Positions 49,520 to 63,639 of a stretch of DNA of 64,000 nucleotides are shown here, one piece after another. The notes under the pieces were generated by a model. The model was given only the letters and a program-made list of their open reading frames with translations, was not told where the DNA came from and did not search any database. How positions within the stretch are numbered: position 1 is the stretch's first letter; each line of letters begins with the position of its first letter. This DNA comes from Wuchereria bancrofti. Taxonomy: Eukaryota > Nematoda > Chromadorea > Rhabditida > Onchocercidae. Made by a program: the position numbers and the translations under genes. Where the stretch lies: contig SSBO01000012.1 in assembly GCA_005281725.1 (NCBI GenBank), positions 17,010,603-17,074,602 on the forward strand, written 5' to 3'.

Positions 49520-52500
49520 GTATGAAAAATATAAAAATACATATTGCCCCGTCCATGTTGATAATTGTCTGTTAGGTTCCACTGGTTTTAATGGTTATTC
49601 TGCGATGTGTCGATTTGCGTCTCCATGTTCGGTTCTCCACTTGATTCTTCATTTCATGATGGGAATGATGATATATTGGTCCGTGTTTCCGACAGAAGTT
49701 ATCCCAGTATTCTGAGTCATATAACTGGGATACGAGGAGATTTGAAGATTCGCTGGTGGAGTGTTTTGTGAAAATGAAGTACAGCAAAGCCGTCCTTGGT
49801 GATTAATAGAATGCGTGGAAATTCTGTACTTTCAATATCCCAAACAGTTCGTGATTAATTGTGGTTTATTTCAGGTCGCTATTATCGTGGGGTATCACTA
49901 ACTCTGTGTACGAGCTCCTTCAACATTTGTTTGCAAAATAAAGCTTATTTTTGTTTTATATTGGTTATGCCTCTCTTCTGTGATACTTTTCTCTTATTTA
50001 ATTCAGCTGTAAAATACTATGTCTAAGATTTTACTGTTGTACTTAGTTTTTCCTCCTAAATATAATTTAAACTATAAATGATGAAGGGCTTTACGCATTT
50101 CAAAAATATCACCATTTTTTCAGGAGTTGCATATATATATATATAATAAAGCAAGAAAAAAAACTAAAAAGGAACATAATAAAAAAGCTAAAAAACTAAA
50201 AAAAACATAATAAAAAAGTCAGGAAACTAAAGACGAAGAATTTAAATAACTTTAGAATAGAACAAAATCTTTACTTTTGAAAACTAAAAGTTTGAAAATT
50301 GACGTAAATCTACACTTATTGTAATAAGCATATCCTACACGATGATAACTATAATTAGGATTATTCTTACCAGTAACCTATATTTATATAAATCTGCATA
50401 AGTCATTCATTCCAATGAATGTATATTGGAATAAATAATCTAAGCTATTTTTAGACTTAGTAATGTTTAAAGCACTTTTTAATCCATCTGCGGTTTTATG
50501 TAGAAAGTATTTAATGAGAATGAATTAGTGTTCGGTGGTTAGAAATATTTATGCTCTTGTATGGCAACTACATCTACAAAATACATGAATACTACACCTA
50601 CAAGTCTAATATACGGGGAAGGGGATTTTTCGAAATCATAATTTTTTACATGTACATACAAGAGCAAAATATATATGTAAATCTTTTATCCTAATCTTTA
50701 TGTCCTAAATATGTACTGAAAATTTTTTCATTTTGAATCTTTGTTTTGTTTTCAGGAAGATCGTTTATATTAGATTTGTATTATGTATATATTGATCAAG
50801 TATTTCGAAGAAGAGACTTTTTCAGACAAGTTAATGCTTGTTGTTTATTCATAAATTCTTTGTTGAATAGTGCACCATTGTTTTGAAAAGACCTTTAGTT
50901 ACTAAATTCCTTCACATTCAGCATTTATTTCAATGAGAAATAATTCAGCATAATGCACTAAATGGATAGGTGATGCATCATGTCGAAAGTTGAATAATAC
51001 TACAGCATTTACGTTGAAGGAATTAAGAATCTAAATTAATGAAGAGAGATGAAGGTTCTGTATGTAATGAAAACCTGCAAGAAAAAGAATCTTGAAGTGG
51101 AAGATTTAAATGCAGTGAAGCAGAGAGCCCTGCAATCACATTGCTTTTTCATGCAGCTCAGAGTGTGGTGTGCATTTATTCATTCTTTTATGCATTCAAA
51201 TAATTTCTGTACGTAGTTCTGCATTCGAAACTTGATTTCTTCATGAGTTATTAGCATTTAATAGTAAACTTTGAGCTGTAACCGTTTTTGATCCGATAAG
51301 TCGGCATATCTTTAGTTATTAATACTTTTATCTATATTTATTTGTGTAGATAATGGAAGTGCAAACGTACAGAACACCTAAAAAACTAACATTCATACCT
51401 GGTCTGAACTGTCGCCTTTCTTTAATTTAACTTGTCCAAAGCGAGAATTTCGTTTAGGTTATGTTTAATCTCCATGAAGAAGTATTGAAACTTCGAATAT
51501 GAGAACTTCAAATGTTAAAACACCAATACAATAATCTGAAGTAGTGCCAAAACGCGAAGAAATTAATTAAATAACTACTGGAGAGAGAGAGGATTTCATA
51601 TGAAGGTGTTTTAACATTTATCCTTTACAAGGCAGAAGAAGAGTCAGCAGTGATTCCAGAACTTCGAATACTCGAAATGCTTGAAGAGCTGGCAAATTTT
51701 TGTGCGAGAATCAACAGCATTAGATGCGCCAGAAATATTTTTGAGCACATTTCTGAATAGTCTTGATTGAGCCAATGAGTAAGGCTGGTTTTCGATTTTA
51801 TCTTCCATTATCTGGTTCCCATGGTGACTTGTCCAGTAATCCACCAGTTTCTGATTTCTTTCTTCGTCTCTTACAATTCATTTAAGATCTGCTTGTAACT
51901 TTACTTAAATTACAAAATTTCCTTAAACCAAAGCTTTTCCAGACTATGTCAAATTACACTAACTAGTAGCAAATAATATACCACACGCTCGTAACTCTTA
52001 TACTAAATGTATAAGTAGTCTTGTTTGAGATAATATGAATAATTTGTTTGTGATGATTGTTTGATTAGAAATTTCCTTTCTAGTCAATCAGAGTTTCAGA
52101 AAGGATTTTAAATGCTCTATCGTTTAAATAGAAGATCGACATTTACTGCTATTGACAAATAAGCATTTTTAAATTGTCAGAATCTGTCTAAAGAATAATA
52201 AATTCTGCAGTTGTCAATTATGCATCATTTTTTGCATTACCGGATTAGAACATTCCATTAAAACTCTAATTTGTAAGTGCATTTGTAATGCATAAGCCTA
52301 GAGAAACCAGAATTTATTTGCTTTGCTTATCTCTCTATTAATTCTCATTCTTACATGTTTGTTTCGAAATCTTTTATCACTTGCCGCCTATCTGATTGAT
52401 CTGCTCGAAATGTCACAAATCAATTGAAATGAAACACAAATAGGGAGTTGATTGGACATTTCGAAAATTGACCCTCTCTTTCCTGTTTTCATTCGAACTG

Positions 52501-55500
52501 CTTATTATGATTTTGCAAGCTACCGCTTTTATCTTTTTCCCACTGCTAGTTAATGTGTCATGAGCTTCCATAATAATTCCATAGGTTCTTTCCTAATTTT
52601 TTCTTCGTAGCGCTAATGAGTCCTTAATGAACGATAATTACATGGCGGTTTCTTTGAGAACTATTTGATTTACGTGTCATTTCTGAGATTTGGTGTATAA
52701 AGTTGGCATCTCTTTACTACTTACTCAATATCATTTGTGGGTAATAAAAAATGATCAAAGACTTTAAATGAAGTTTTATTTGTAATGTCTTTTTAATAAT
52801 CTTCTTTACATTACCCTTTGCAAAGTTCATTATTTATGTTGTTTGATAGAGCAATTATGAAAAGCTGCGATCACAATTACATTTAAAAACATGATAATCG
52901 GAAACAGGTTTTTACTCAAACAAATAGTTTATTGGTGCAGTAAGTTTATGTAGCACTCACTTATAAACTTGTCACCGATTTGATATTACTACGAACAACG
53001 ATGTTGCTCACATTCTGTTAATTCCTTTCATTAAGAAAAAGAAAAAAAAAAAAACACTGTGATCTTCTCTAAAATGAAATTTATTTGAATGGAAGAGGAA
53101 CGTCCATCTTATTACTACCTAAATCGAAATTAACTTTATTTTCGTTTCAGTTGACTTCTTATTCACGTATCATTTAATAAGCTGCATCAATTCGTGTATG
53201 AAATATCTTTTCAATTTCGATTCTTTCCAATTAACATTGCTAATTTGTTTTCAAATGTAGAAATCACATGCATGAAATATTTAGAGCATTTTACTAAAAG
53301 TCGTTTTAGCACTAAAATGTCGAAACACTTTTCCGTTAACGGAAATTCATTCGCACTTATCACATGAATTATAAACGAGTAGAAATAGTCTAACGCATTT
53401 ATCAAAAATAAATTACAATAATGAGGATCGAAATGTTAGACTTTCAGCCTTTTTATTGGATATTTCTAAGTTTCCATTGGAATATTGTCAAATAAAAACT
53501 TAAGAAAATGAAGTTCTAGTTAAGAAACAGTTCGTCATTATGGAACCAATAAAGAGTTATAATTAACATTTTCTTTGAATTCCCTTTAAATCTGAATGAA
53601 TATCTTTGATTGCTTCCTTTCTTTTTTCATAAGTCGTTGCTTTTTAACATTATCTTTGTCAAGTTTTTTTAGCTGTCACCTCAGTTCTTAAATCATACCT
53701 TAGTTCTTGAAAATAGCCTCAGTAGTCCCGTATTCTCTGTTCATTTATATAATTTTAAAAACAGAAAGAAAGACTTTTACTGCAGGAATTCCATATCTAG
53801 GAAATAGGAAATGACAAAAGGTGTTTACAGCTCTGTTTCAGAATTATTTAGAAATGTTCGCATCTTTTTTCTTTATTTTATAGGCTGAGTACTTATATCA
53901 GAATTTTCCAGTTAAAATACTTTTTTCCGCTATAATTCAGAAGAGCAAACAAAAATGAATCCAAACATTTACCAATAGGAAATAGTTAACATGGTTGTCC
54001 TCTGTTTGCATTTCTTTCATAAGGGCCATATATGGCACCGCACTGCATTGATATTATGGACGCCATTTACAGTTACACTGTTTTTTACGATTATGATAAC
54101 AATATTTTCTTTTCAAAAAAAATTGGAGGTGTTCCTGGAATTTTAATTATTTTCGTCTTACTTTTAATCAAAATTATTAATTCACTGTCACACATTTCGT
54201 ATTAGTAGCCTTATCGGAAGGACTAGGAAGAGAATGATGATTATATACTACTTTGATAGGATATTTCTCAATGTTTTTTGAGAGGAACTGAAAGAAACAC
54301 AGAGGTTTTTGCTGAAAACATTCAACTTTTCCATATACTGGAATTGAACTTCTGAAAATTGACTTTGCAACAATGAAATTAAGTTTTACACAACTTGAAG
54401 AAACAAATCCAAGAGTTTAAACTAAATACAACTCACGTTTTTCCCTACCTAACTGCCATCCGAACTTGTTGCTAATATGGATTTGCCATTGGAAGCAGAT
54501 AAGTAATGCCATTGTTACATTGTTTATAAAAAAAAATTAACCAAAAATACCACGTGCTCAAATTTGAGGACTCTTCCAAGCAGCAGTCATCTTCGAGCAC
54601 GATGATCACTTGGGACAATCATTTCTTGGGGAAGGGATTCTGTCAAATGAATAAAGACCGGTATTTATTGCACAGTTTCCAGGTATTTTCATGGCCAGTT
54701 CCCAAAACAATGACCTACTGAGTTTATAGTGAATATTGTTCTATTTGGTTCTTCTTCAACAGAATAAATAAGTGCTAGATTTATCCACCGAACTTGCACG
54801 TCTAATTTGCATACAAATCCATTTCAAAGAGAGATGGATCTGTTGTATCGGTGAAGGTCTAAGCTCGTTAATTGCCGAGATGTTACAGGTTACGAACAGA
54901 ATAGTTACAAGGATTTTACAGCATGTTGAAACGATTCAAAATTCATTTCACTCACTCTCAAAATGACTTTTCCAAAAAATGTCACCTAATTACTTCTTTT
55001 ATTAGAAGGTTTTACTTAGATTTATAGAGTTGATTCAATTTAATTGTGTTGTGCTAAAGGAAAAGGTAAACAGTATGAACTCGTAGCGTACCTTTACCTT
55101 ATTTGCATTTCCCAGAAGTTTCCCAATGTCATTTAGTCAGTTTTTTCTTTCCTATTTATTTGCATATACATTCGTATCTGATCTATATATTTTTTTCCCT
55201 TGTTTCCCCATCCTTTTCCTTTTTGCGAAAGACTATCTTTTCAAAAAAAGTTTTTCAAATTATCATTTCGTGCAATCGCGGCGATATTTGTTTTAAATTT
55301 GGTATAGCATATAAAGGTATTTAAAGTTTATGCAAGCCCAGTCAGTCTCATTAGAATTTCAGTGAAAGATTAAGGAATTAGGAGAACTTTTAAGTCGTTG
55401 ATTCTTAAAAATTTTTATCCCCACTTCTTCCCGTCTTCTGTCGCAAATTATTCAAAGAATGTGGAAATGCTTAGAATTCAAGAAGTAATTTGATATCAGA

Positions 55501-57248
55501 GAAAATTTAGTTTTCGAGACAATTCTGAACTGATATTTAGTCATTTAGATATTTATTTAGTCATTAAATCTTTAACAAAAAACTTAAGTTTTCTGGTCTG
55601 AAAAATTACGTTTGATAGTGGTTTCTTTCAATGTTAATTTTGACATATAACATTAACTGATATTATTGGGAAAATTCATCGTTACTAATGATAGAATAAA
55701 GAAAAAGTCACCTGCTTATCAGTTCACTGCTGCACTTCATCTGCTTGCATTTGTACCTTCCGATATAATAATTTACCGCACATTAATTGCCATCAGAAGA
55801 ACTAAAAGCTTTTCCTCGATAATTCCTCCAAGTGACCCTAAATTCCTAAATGTTAAAAAAGAGATTAGCTGCGTACAGCCTAAGAGACTATTTCATTATT
55901 TGTTTATTTACTTAATTAATTACTACTAATTTATTTAACCTTTATCTTGGTCTACGCCTACAATGTTTGTTACCACTTTATTATTTGAAAAGTATTCCAA
56001 TTTACACCACTTGTTGTTCAAAACTTTTTATTTTTTGTTCCTTTATGACCTCTCGCATTGAAAATTAGACTTTTTTCACATACAATTGATTTGGTTTAAC
56101 TTTAGGTAGAAAGTTCATACATCCTGTGAGTGATCTATTGTTTTGGCTATATTTCGGTTGTTGAAGACTATGTATTGGGACACATTCCGTCCTTTCTCAA
56201 TTTCACCACAACTGGTTAGTATCTTCAATTTTTGATGAAATTATTAATTACGGTCCACATATCGTTTGCATCCGAAACTTAAACAGTGTCTTAGAAGTCG
56301 TTCATCATTTAAAGGAAATATTTTAATAAAACAATTTGATTATTGTTGCTTAATGAAATTCTACGGACACTTCTCATGAAATGTATCATTTCATATTATT
56401 AAATTTGTCGGTTATGCCTTGATCAAATTTAAGTTTACTCTTTCAAGCATGCTGATTGTAATGTATGAGCTTTTCTGTTTTTTCTAACATTATTGGTTTT
56501 GCATTTGTACACTTGTAGGTACACTTCTCTCGAAGTTGTTAATTCGAAAGTTTAGGAGTGCCCAAATTACCTGTAATTAGATATCCATTCTAGTTTAAAC
56601 AAAATTTAGCATATCTTTGAAACCTTTGTTAAACTTTTATATGTCTTTATCTTAAAGAAAGGATGTTAAGCTCAAAATTCTATCGAACAGACGTAGATCT
56701 CGACGGAATTCGACAGATGATCTGAACTTCACTCTTTTTCAATTTTTATTGGATAGACAGAGAAATTGAGCGTATCCTTTCCTCTCCAAAAGAAGTGAGA
56801 AAAGCCATTTAAGTAGTTTTACCCATTCAGTTCAGTTCGATTCAATTTAGTTCATCCATTCATTCGTTTATTGATCGTCCTCGCATCATAGAGAGTATTT
56901 CAACTGCGCTCTTGTCGCCCTGACCATTTATTCGTCGTTAAATAAGTTCCTTAGTCGATTTGATGATATTTAAACATAAACCAAAGAAAATAAATGTTCA
57001 ACTCAGATTTTGACTGTTGGTTATACTTTTGCGCCTGCTGGTACTTGATGTTTTGCACTTGTTGCTGTTCATTTCTAGGCTTAACCTATCCGCTTTATGT
57101 ATTTAAACGAGAATCATTTTTTTGTCAACATCCATACATTCCCAGCTATGCGATATTGTTCTATGCTATTTAACTAATTTGCCTATAATTTGACAAACTG
57201 ATTTATAAAATATTCATTTTTCATTTAAAACATTCATTGTCTTTCTTA
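49520..57248. other. Long region with no recognised gene
   Basis: No exon with family motifs was found over 7.7 kb. A TATATA run lies near 50129-50144, and A-rich tracts near 50150-50230. Scattered open frames of 60-87 codons (49482, 51644-, 53211-, 54772, 55103, 55666) lack homology cues. It may contain introns or regulatory sequence of the downstream membrane-protein gene. Confidence 0.35.
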
Positions 57249-57258
57249 GTGCATACGA
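57241..57258 (+). promoter_or_regulatory. Possible spliced-leader acceptor before the membrane-protein gene
   Basis: A pyrimidine-rich tract ending TTTCTTAG at 57249 lies 10 bases before the ATG at 57259, the spacing typical of nematode trans-spliced messages. It could instead be an ordinary acceptor following an unseen 5' exon. Confidence 0.35.
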
Positions 57259-60200
57259 ATGAGCTTGTTTTTCGAAATTAATGCACTGTTTTGGATCCCA
57301 CTGGATGGTAAATGTAATAAACCTATGCTGGGCTGTAATAAAACCTACGATTTAATGAATGGGGTGCAATCTATTGCTTGGCCAGATATATGTGGAAGGA
57401 ATAATGGTATCGTGAACTGCAAATATGTTCGAGTTTATCCCTTACAACAAAAATCAACCGAAATAAGCATTACTTGTGTTAATGGAGATGTTTGCAGTCA
57501 GTAAGATATTACTTATTGTTTTATTTACAAGCCCATACATTCACCTACTCTTTTTTTACTTAATTTCTACTCCACTTTTTCCGTCATTTTCAACATGCAA
57601 CTTTTAACTTAGAAAAAATCTTTCCTCAGTGAGTTTAAATGATTGGTTACTGTTTGGATATTTGCATGTAAAGTATCACAGTACATTTAATCTTTGCATG
57701 TGCACTTGGGGAAAGCACTCAGAACACCGTTAAAATGACCCTATTGCATATGCAGCTTGAAGCCAATGGCCTTATTTTTCTGATATCCTTTCATCATCTT
57801 CAAAAATAACATTAAAGGCATTACAGCATTTACTTCGGATGATATTATAAAGATTTTTTTATTGTTAAAAAAGTACAAACCTTAATCTTTACATCATCAT
57901 TGTAATCTGTCAACTTGGGTCTTTTCTGTTTGATTTTTCTGTCAGCCATTTCAACTACTTTCTTTCAATTTACTTTAAATTTATTCCTAATCTCTAACTA
58001 TTTTTGCCAAGAAATTTTAGATGTAAAATTCAGTCCTTCAAAATTCTAAGAGGAGTAAAAAACACGTGAAATCCAATTTGAAGTGTGAAAAATTTTCTAA
58101 TATGAGTAATGAATGATAAACTGCTATCCTTGTAGTTAAAAAATTCTCTCACTGACTTCATATCGAATAAAAGAAGTTGTTGTCATTCTTCCTAGCTTTT
58201 TGATGCTAAGCTTGAAAAATAGGCTTCCTGACCAAATTATGTTTGACAATTAATTCCTTTTTGATGCCTTTAAAAAAGTGATATGGAATATTTCCACATG
58301 ACATTTCATTATATATCTTTCTGTCCAGTGGAGAGGAAGTAAGGTGTGGGTAGTTGATGAAAAGCGGAAAGGTAGATTTTCATTAAAATAACTTTGATTA
58401 ATAACGTGTCTGCATTCTCTAATATTTTTCCAAAGGTTAAAAGGGAAAATAAAAATTATCAAATTTTATCTTTCTGTATAAAAAAATTATACGCGTCAAA
58501 AGCAAATTCGTATTTGAGCTTTAAGGTGAAAACGAGGAAGAGAGATCAATGTTGCTTATTTTCTTTATTGTGGAAATTGTTACAAAATCACACTTGGTCC
58601 AGAGATTGCAATAAAAATATAGTAGCCCAGAGCAAGAAAGAGGGCCAAAGCTCAACAAAAGATAAAATAATGACGTCATTTGTTGCTGTTTCCCTTTAAA
58701 GGACGGGAACATACCCCGATCTGTGTTATTACATGGTGACAGATAGTGATGGTACAGTGTATCATACGTGTACTTGTTGCGGTCAGCTTTGTGGCGAGGA
58801 GATTCAGCAGCCACGTAGACAAGACATAAGAACGATGTTAGCTAACGTGAATTCATTTTGGATAGTCAGCGATATCTCTGGATGGAGTATTATCTTCATG
58901 CTTACCATCATATTTGCCAATCTTTGCATTTTTATTACTATTTTCGATGACCTTACCTATCTGTGCATCTTCACCTGGGCTTATCTTGCAAAACTTTGCG
59001 ATTTTCATCTTAAACTACCTCGACTTCGCAAATTGAAACCAATAGCACAGTTTTTAGACAAGCGTAAATTATCAAGTTACTACGCGCCTCGAAATATATT
59101 CATTTTCATGGAAACTCACTCAAGACCATTTTTAAACGCTAGAAGCGCTCAAGAAGCACGATATTTGGCTCGCTTGAGAAGAGTTTATCAACATACACAA
59201 ATTCAGGCGAAAAATATATTACATATACATTATTTGATCAAAAGGATTGTTGCCACTCATTCGGTATGAAGGGGATTCACTTTTTGCCATATATTTGGGA
59301 AACAAAGGGTCAAAATTTAGAAACATTAGAAACAATAACATTAGAAAGTAGAAACAAGTTTTCAGGAAAATATTTATTCCGTCCGGAAGTCCGAAGGATA
59401 TTTCTTTTTTTGCAGAACAAAAAATTGTTCCTTGTTTAGCACTTTTTCTGAAAACTAAAATATACCTTTTTTTGGATCACTGCTGAAAAATAAGTCTTTT
59501 CAGCTCAATTTTTTCTTATGGAAATTCTGAGAAACTTCTTACGCATTGAAATAGTAATAGTTGCCCCAGGTTAATTTCGATAGCTTAAGCAGTTATTTTT
59601 GATGAATCCTATTCTCAAAAACCCATAATTTAGATAGAATACGACTGGATGATCTGCGATCGATGGATCCTGAGTTGTCAACCCAGGAAAAACGGAGTTC
59701 AAATGGTAGTTAATGATATAATAAAAACGGTAACAACAAGAATAAGAACATCGACGACAAGTCAAGCGTAGAATTTTTGACATGACCTCCATTTAATATT
59801 AAGATAATTTTAGTAATGGCGTTAATAAATATTGTGATTTTAGTACTTGAAAAGTGCAAATAAAAATGTTTGAAAAAGTGGAATGAACTACAGAGTGATA
59901 ATTAGGAAGTACGATGAAGAGAGATTAAATCAGTGGGACGAATGAAGACCTGTAACTGGCTTGATGATATGCTCACCATATGTAGGGAATATTCGAGAAG
60001 TGGGTGATCTGATCTTATGAGGATCATAGCTTTTGTTAAGTAACAATTTCGGTAAGAATAAAATAAAACAAGCTTTAAAAATGGGACTTTATGGGAAATT
60101 ATCAGAAATTGTACATTGATCGCTTTATTTTAGAACTTAGTAGTAATATCAGCTCATGACTGTTCATTTACTTGAAAATTCATGCACTGATATGAGAACA

Positions 60201-63200
60201 AGGGCAAGCAAGGCCGAAAATCTAAAAGAACGCGAGATTCTGTTTTTCTTAATAACTTTCGGAGAACAGTTTCGATATTTAATTTAAAAATTTTCAATTT
60301 TCACTAATTAATAACTTTGCACAGGAAATAAATTGCTATCTTTTCATTCCTTCTCATTCCTCAACTTCTATTAATCTTTCATTTTTATTTTACCTGAGTC
60401 GGAGTACAGAAATAAATATTGCTGGTTGTATTAAAAATTGTTATTGTTGTGTTGGAATCTTTTGAACCAAATAGCTAAATTTTATGCTGTTTGTGGATTT
60501 GAATGAAATTAATAAATTTATAAATCGCAGAGACACACTTCTAGATTTCTTGTCAGTCAATTCAAACTTGCACTTCGTATTCTGTGATTAGTTTTTCTGC
60601 AGGAAGAAGCAGCGAAATATTCTTGGAAAATCATTAATCTATAAACTGGTAACGAAATAAATATTTAAAATGGAAACTGTGAGTAAAAGCAGTTAAGGGG
60701 AATAGAAAGATATGAATAAGTTTAACATCGGATATTTGTCATATATTTACAAAAGGTAAAGAATAGACTGAACTTGCAGTTTGCTATAAGGGAGCAGTAG
60801 ATTAGTTTCTAATTTGTGATGTTTACTTGTCTTGTTCGCGAGCACCTTTATTTTACTGGGATATTTGATTAAATTAGTGGGAGTGGATATGGAAGAATTT
60901 GGAAACATTTAAAGATGTTCTACTTCACCGCAGATGTCGGTTAATAGGTGTTTAAGATTTATTTTAAAGGTCAGATCGCGAGTGAAGGTTCCTATTTGTT
61001 GTTTGAAGTATACCGAAAAAGACTTATCATAATAGACCATTGATAAATATATATGGGCAGCGTTATAGTCATTCATAAGACAATTTAATGATAATTGGTT
61101 TTTATCCCACCAAACAAACATATTATTTTACTCTCTTCAACAGGTCATTTATCCACATATTTTATTAATAGCTATTTCGCTTCTCCAACTTATTTATAAT
61201 TCTGCAAATTTAAAATTCAAAGACAATTTAAAAATGGATTAATGAAATAATTTGGTAAATATATCTACAGCTTATTTGATAGAATATAGTTTTCTAACAC
61301 ATAAAAGAGTAGAGGCAACAGAAAAAAAATTCAAATTTTTGTATAATAGTTTTTTAATGTCTTTTGAAAAATAAAGAGAAATAGAATCAAAATAGAATCA
61401 GTCATGCCATACTTATTTTAAATTTAAATTACAATTTTGTTTCTTACACATAGCAAAGTTCTGATTGCGGTCTAATTACGATACTTTCCAAGTGATTAAT
61501 AATTTCATGCTCCTTATAAAACTTTTCTTGATTCTTATTTTATTAATTAAAAATATATCAAAATGAGAGGTTGAACAAAAGAAACGAACACGAGAAAAAG
61601 AGATAAAAGAGAAGGACTGGGGGACTCTTATTCCAACTATTCGTTGTATCAGGGTCATATTTTATATACTGATAAATATGGAAACAAGTAAGAAAGAAAA
61701 TTTGCCAATTAAAAACTTTGTCTCCCAGAATCGAAGTAATTTATCTTCTCATCTTACTATCCTATTTTCCTTTTTTTTTTTCAATTTGTCACAAAATAGA
61801 TACAAAAGAGTGCCATTTTTCATTAACACATTTTCTGTGATTACTATTTGAATACAAATCATTTCTAGAATATATTTTTGGAACTTTCTGAATAAGTTAC
61901 TCTTAATTAAATTTCGTTTAATGATTTTAGCAATATCAAGATTAGATGCACATTGATATGTTCCTTTTCCTATCAGTTTTGATTTTATACACTTGCTGAT
62001 ATCAGCCTTACATCTAGTTGTTCTTACACGTTTATTTACATATATTTTAATCAGAAACGAGCCGATAAAGTATGCATGGATGAAATGAATTTGATTTGAA
62101 GGAATTTTGAAATTGGCTTGAAGAAATTGATATCGTTAACTGAAATCTTTTTGATACTGCGACAATTCGCATAATAGATAGAACTGTGAAGGTGTTTCTC
62201 TTTTTCACGCACTTTTTAAAGCAATTCTACATCTTTGACCTTTTTAAGTGGTTATAGTTATCAAGGTGAATCTACTGGTATTGTATAAACTTACTTGTTT
62301 ACAGTTAAACTCCTGCACTTCTATTTTTATACTAAGTGTAATGTTTACATTTTCTTTCTTTCAAGCATTGGTTTATAATTTTGATTGAATAACAAATCTT
62401 GTTATTAAAATTTTGCATCAGGTCGACGAACGACACCATTCGACTCATTTTCTCTCCAGAATTCGCTCCTACGATCCGATTATTGCTGCTGCAGCAAACC
62501 AACAGAACCTTCCTTTCATGATTCTACCGCCAACTTACTTGGTCCTTTGCTTGTTTAATTACTTAATAATTCAAAATTGTGTTACTAGTCTTATTTAACG
62601 CACTTATCTTTATTTATTTGTTTATTTAGTTTGCTCATTTATTTAACTTTCTAAACAAAATTACTACACGAAGGACAAAATGCTCAGAATTTTTATAATA
62701 TTTCTCGCAAAAACAAATTTTTAACAATCTCAATCATTCAGCATGAAAATAATAAATAATAATTGTTGACAACCTTTCATTTAAATCTTTAGAACAGTTT
62801 CAATGGTTATATTCGTAAACGATCATCACTGGTAGAAGCACTTAGCAATTCACTCTTCCTTGATGGCGATCACAATCAACGCGATGATGTAAATTTTTCG
62901 TCCTCTTTTTTGCAACGAACAAAATTAAAAGACTTTTTTACAAAACACAATGCTGGAATGTATATCAGTCTTTTACGAATACAAAACAGCAAGAACATAT
63001 AGACATCTCTGATCATAGTTCCATTATCGGACTATACATTTAACTGAAATCAGAATTTTAATAGCATTTAACTGGATCAAATTTAGAACATTCACTGCAC
63101 ACATATCTTGTATAACTGTTATTCACTACTTCAAAAATCAAATGATCAAATGTCTTAAATTCGGTAGTTTCAGTTGGAGTAAAACTTCCTTCAGTACTTT

Positions 63201-63639
63201 ATCTCATTATTAGAGAAAAGATATTAATGATAGTGACTATTTCGCCTGATTATTTACTGACCATCTGGTGTATATCCAGATAAGTGAAGTGCTGCATAAT
63301 TAATACTGGAACAGTACCAACTGGACATTAAGTCTAAATTATTGGTGGGAAAACAAGAAGAATAGTATAAAATTTTTTTTTTAGGTTTTATCGATGATTT
63401 TTGAGCACATACGAATGAAAAAAAATTTGAAAAAACTTAACGTTTATAAAAGATTAAATGAACCGTATTTTCTCGATAATTTGTTAATCACAGAGCTTTT
63501 GTTAACTAATCTAATAACGAAGTATGCTTCTTTTTATTCGATGGATGAAGATAAGTATTCTCAGGAAGTATTTTTTTTTTTTGCTGGTATTAATTGTGTA
63601 CTGCTAGTGGAATTTAATTTACTGTTAGTGGAATTTTAA
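57259..63639 (+). CDS. Unrecognised cysteine-rich membrane protein (multi-exon model)
   Basis: Exons 57259-57500 and 58702-59263 join in phase. They encode a region with 11 cysteines in the first 111 residues (C19, C26, C45, C54, C73, C79, C89, C104, C106, C107, C111), a sequon at N27, then a membrane segment at about 139-162 and a second hydrophobic stretch at about 165-178. A basic tail follows (LPRLRKLKPIAQFLDKRK, EARYLARLRRVYQHTQIQ). Without splicing at the GTATGA donor after 59263, the frame stops at 59267, giving 269 residues. With it, exons 62422-62541 (DERHHSTHFLSRIRSYDPII), 62793-62888 (NSFNGYIRKRSSLVEALSNS) and 63385-63639 follow, all phase 0, for about 424 residues. A TTTCTTAG acceptor ends 10 bases before the ATG, fitting a trans-spliced first exon. 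I know no family for it. The last exon may end earlier and continue past the window. Confidence 0.5.
59270..62421. other. Putative 3.2-kb intron or intergenic region
   Basis: AT-rich, with no exon recognised. It is the intron of the membrane-protein gene if the GTATGA donor at 59264 is used; otherwise it is intergenic sequence downstream of a 269-residue product. Confidence 0.4.
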
